Assembly (NCBI RefSeq): GCF_000006565.2
Contig: NC_031478.1
Location: 4,612,212 to 4,676,211, forward strand
Origin: Toxoplasma gondii ME49
Lineage: Eukaryota; Apicomplexa; Conoidasida; Eucoccidiorida; Sarcocystidae
Reading direction: 5' to 3'
Length of the DNA stretch: 64,000 nucleotides
Made by a program: the position numbers and the translations under genes. Positions 61,204-64,000 of the stretch are shown here, piece after piece. The notes under the pieces are model-generated. The model saw only the letters and a list, made by a program, of their open reading frames with translations. It was not told where the DNA came from and searched no databases. Each line of letters starts with the position of its first letter. Positions within the stretch are counted from its first letter, which is position 1.

Positions 61204-64000
61204 ATGGACAGAAAACGAGGGGACATTCGCGCTTTCTTCAAGCCAAAAGTGCCCCCTCCTTCGGCTTCGGCTGCAAAGGAGACGCGAAGGAGTGTTTCAA
61301 CTCCAGAAGATCCGGTGCCCTCGCAGGGGGCAGTGCGACCGGGGGGATCCAAGCAGGAAGAGAAGATTGTGAATCCTGGGGATTGGACGGGAAGAAAGGA
61401 ACCCGTTGCACAGCAACCAGCAAAGCCGGTGCAGGCAACCGATCCAGGATACGAAAGGGCAGACGACGTCGCAAATCAGCCAGTCCAACTCAGCTCACAT
61501 GGGGACTCGCCTGACAGGATCCCCAAAACGAGGTACGTGGGGATATTTCGCTCTTCACTTCGCCACCACTAACACTCCAGCAAAACACTCGAGGATCATG
61601 AATCCACCACTTGTACCTGTCTTAAGGAGTCCAGAGGAGCAGTGGCGGAGCCTGTACGAACAGCAGTTTCCTGCTCAGCGTCGCTACGATGCGTGTGTGT
61701 GGTTTACGTCCTGCCATGTTTATTCTTTTATCTAGGTGTCTATCGACTCATATCACATTTCCCCCTTTTTCTGGCGACCTCTGGCTGGAGTAGTCCGTTC
61801 TCTGCTGGTCTTGCCACATTTGCGAGACCAACTCAGTCCTCTCCTTTTTCTCCAGCTCCAATGACCTGTATCTCCCGGCACTCTTTCGTGTCCACCGTTT
61901 GTATCATTGACGTTGTCCCCAACGCTGTTGTTTTGCGTCGCCTTTGCCTCACACTCACATCGGTTCCATACCGCGTGTCTTTCGTTCTTCGCTGGGCCTC
62001 TCAGCGTGGGTCGTTGTTTCGCGAATGTTCTGGCCAACGGCTCTTTGTATGCCAAGTTGGCTTGCCGTTTATAGTTTGTATCATAGTCACTCCACACATG
62101 TTTTAGTTACATTTACGTGGCTGTAGGTCTGTGTTTCGCATCTCAGTTCTATGAGTCAGGGCCGAGGAAAGGGCGGCCGTCTGCGCCGAATCGCATCCTC
62201 TGATGATGAAGACTCCTCTCCTCGTCACTCCAGCTGTCTTCGGGCGGGCGCCCCGCCTCCAGGCAGCTCACTAGGGAAGAAAGTGTCTCCGGCTGTGGAA
62301 GTGAAAAGGAGACCTCAGAACGAGCGTGGCGAGCGAAGGGAGGATGCGAAAAGTCGGTGCAAAAGCAAAGACGTAAAACAAAAGGCCGTGGAGGTTGTTG
62401 ACGTGGACGATTTCCTTTCTTCGTCAGTCGACAAAGCAGTTGAAAAAGTCCTCACGCGTCCGCCTCAAAAGCCGACGCAGAGCCTCCAGACGGAGGAAAT
62501 GGACGTCGATGAAGAAGACGAAGAACAAGAAGAGAAGGCGAAAGAAAGAGGAGAGGAAGAAGCAAAACGCTCATCTTGTCCCGGCAGACTCGACCGTGTC
62601 GCTTCGAGCCCAAAAGGAAAACGCCCAGCGAACACGACAAGTCAGTGGACGAAGCTGGTGAGGTCGATGGAGCCCGAGCAGGTTCGGCAGAAGAGGAAGA
62701 AGATGGAGGCCCGACAGAGTCCCGAAGTGCTCTCCAACAGTGAAGAGGAAATGCATGCGAGACCACGGAGGCCGAGGCAGAAAGACGACGAGGAAGAGGA
62801 GTACGTTGAAAGCAGTGAGGAAGACGAAGAAAGTGAAGACGATGATGCAGACGAGAGTGAAGAGGAGGACACCAACGGGAGCCTGAAGGCCAAAGGCCGG
62901 AGCAAATCACACAAGGAAGTTCAGAACCCGCCCTCGACGGCGATAGCGAGAAGTCCAACTGCGCCTTCTCCGTCTTCAGCGAGGAGCTGGCAGGCACAAC
63001 AGCAGAAACCGGAAGCGATGCCTGCCCCTGCCCAACTGTCTTCGACGGGAAAGCGCATGTACACGTCGAATTTAGAGGAAGGAAGCGAGCAAACGAGTAC
63101 ATGCTCTCCCTCTCCCAACAGGAAGAAGCGCAAAGTCGAAGAATCGGTCGTGCCTCTGACAAAAAAGGACAAGGAAGAAGGCTCGACAAATCCACTCGCA
63201 GGCTCCACGTCCTGTTTCGCAGGGAAAACCTTTGTTTTCACGGGAGTCCTCGATTCAATGGCTCGAGAAGAGGCCGTTTCCGCAGTCGTAGGAAACGGCG
63301 GCCGCTGCACGTCTGCGGTAAGAAGTGACACAAGAATCGGATCTTCACATAAATCTATGATATGTATCAACTTAAATGGCAGGTGAAGAGTTACCAGGTG
63401 TACGGGTGACGGTTGTAATTGTTCGCTGCTGACTGCGAGAGGTAGTGTCGACCGCGGAGCGAGGAGAGGTGGGCGTGTGACCATTTTCGCAGTTTCGTCC
63501 ACTTTTCGCTTTTTTTGGGAGCACGAACCCCCCAAATCGTCCTCCCAGATTTTGCGTGGGTGTGCTCTCCCTTTGTATATCGCCAGTCCTTTTCTCCAGA
63601 CGACGGAGAATCGAGCCTTTCCATATCTACGCCGTTTCCTCTCTCCTATCCGTAAAACCGGCGACGCAGCCACACGCGTACAAGAATATATATATATATG
63701 TTTATGTCTTTACGGGGCCGTGCATACAGAGGCTTTGTGTGTGTCGCCGTTCTGAAAACGATCTGAGACGCATTTCGATTCTCGGACTTCACCGGCCAAA
63801 CGTTACCCTACTTTCACTGTCCGCCAGGTCTCTGGGAGGACCGACTACCTCGTGGCAGGTGCCTTGTTGGAAGACGGCAGAGACGTGACAACTGGGTCGA
63901 AATATCGGAAGGCGCTCCAGTTGATGCATGACGGGAAGGGGAAGCAGAAAACGTCTCTCAAAATTTTGCATGAGCAGGAATTTCTTGCAATGCTGCCGGA
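61204..64000 (+). CDS. RFC1: Replication factor C subunit 1 (clamp loader large subunit), N-terminal part, runs off right edge
   Basis: Exons: 61204-61532, 62147-63317 and 63828 to beyond 64000, in phase. The start MDRKRGDIRAFFKPKVPPP carries a PCNA-binding PIP-box-like DIRAFF at residues 7-12, as in animal RFC1 (MDIRKFF), which fixes the start. Residues 110-450 are charged, with long Glu/Asp runs (EEEEYVESSEEDEESEDDDA) and a monopartite NLS, NRKKRKVEE, at about 432. A BRCT domain starts at about residue 464 (CFAGKTFVFTGVLDSMAREE), is split by an intron after GGRCTSA, and resumes with VSGRTDYLVAGALLEDGRD. BRCT of RFC1 binds 5'-phosphorylated DNA. The AAA+ ATPase part must lie to the right. 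The protein loads PCNA at primer ends in the nucleus. A BRCT-containing ligase or PARP is less likely given the start motif and the FVFTG/TDYLVAG pattern. Confidence 0.88.
63685..63699. repeat. Short (TA)n tract, RFC1 intron
   Basis: TA dinucleotide run in the 510-bp intron that splits the BRCT domain. Confidence 0.85.

Noticed and set aside
1..64000. Bacterial-type systems, CRISPR arrays, tRNA/rRNA genes, transposase or reverse-transcriptase ORFs
   Set aside because: None of their signatures was seen; all convincing coding sequence is spliced eukaryotic sequence or the one intronless MFS gene.

Overview
The window is nuclear DNA of an intron-rich protist and looks like a coccidian apicomplexan of the Toxoplasma/Hammondia/Neospora group. 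Genes have many small GT-AG exons, base composition is near 50% GC, and introns carry (TA)n microsatellites. Start codons sit in CAAAATGG-like contexts. One gene matches a rhoptry-apex protein family known only from apicomplexans. The genus cannot be fixed without a database search. All gene models below were built by hand from splice sites, reading-frame phase and family resemblance; no transcript or homology search was run.

Layout, left to right. (1) 340-10491, minus strand: the coatomer beta-prime subunit, 14 exons in the window, with its C-terminus beyond the left edge. (2) 10492-15754: a divergent intergenic region. (3) 15755-19545, plus: a four-exon C2 + PH domain protein best matching RASP2/CERLI1, a rhoptry-surface factor for rhoptry secretion. 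(4) 21977-25640, plus: an unrecognised gene containing an in-frame 114-nt exon present four times in tandem, inside a ~433-bp repeat. (5) 28057-29203: weak evidence for another small gene. (6) 29620-31311, plus: an intronless phosphate-transporter-like MFS protein of 563 residues. (7) 34810-41689, plus: an unrecognised 610-residue coiled-coil protein from 15 phase-consistent exons, many very short. (8) 42672-43777: a doubtful gene. (9) 45274-58312, minus: exportin-4, 19 exons. (10) 58313-61203: a second divergent intergenic region. (11) 61204 to the right edge, plus: the N-terminal part of replication factor C subunit 1 (PIP-box-like start, acidic linker, NLS, BRCT), cut by the window edge.

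The recognised genes are mostly unrelated housekeeping functions (COPI vesicle coat, nuclear transport, clamp loading, phosphate uptake) plus one parasite-specific secretion factor; there is no operon-like grouping. Two head-to-head gene pairs (beta-prime COP/RASP2 and exportin-4/RFC1) flank regions where purine/pyrimidine bias switches strand, so that each transcript would have a pyrimidine-rich leader. No rRNA, tRNA, CRISPR, transposon ORF or bacterial-type feature was seen.
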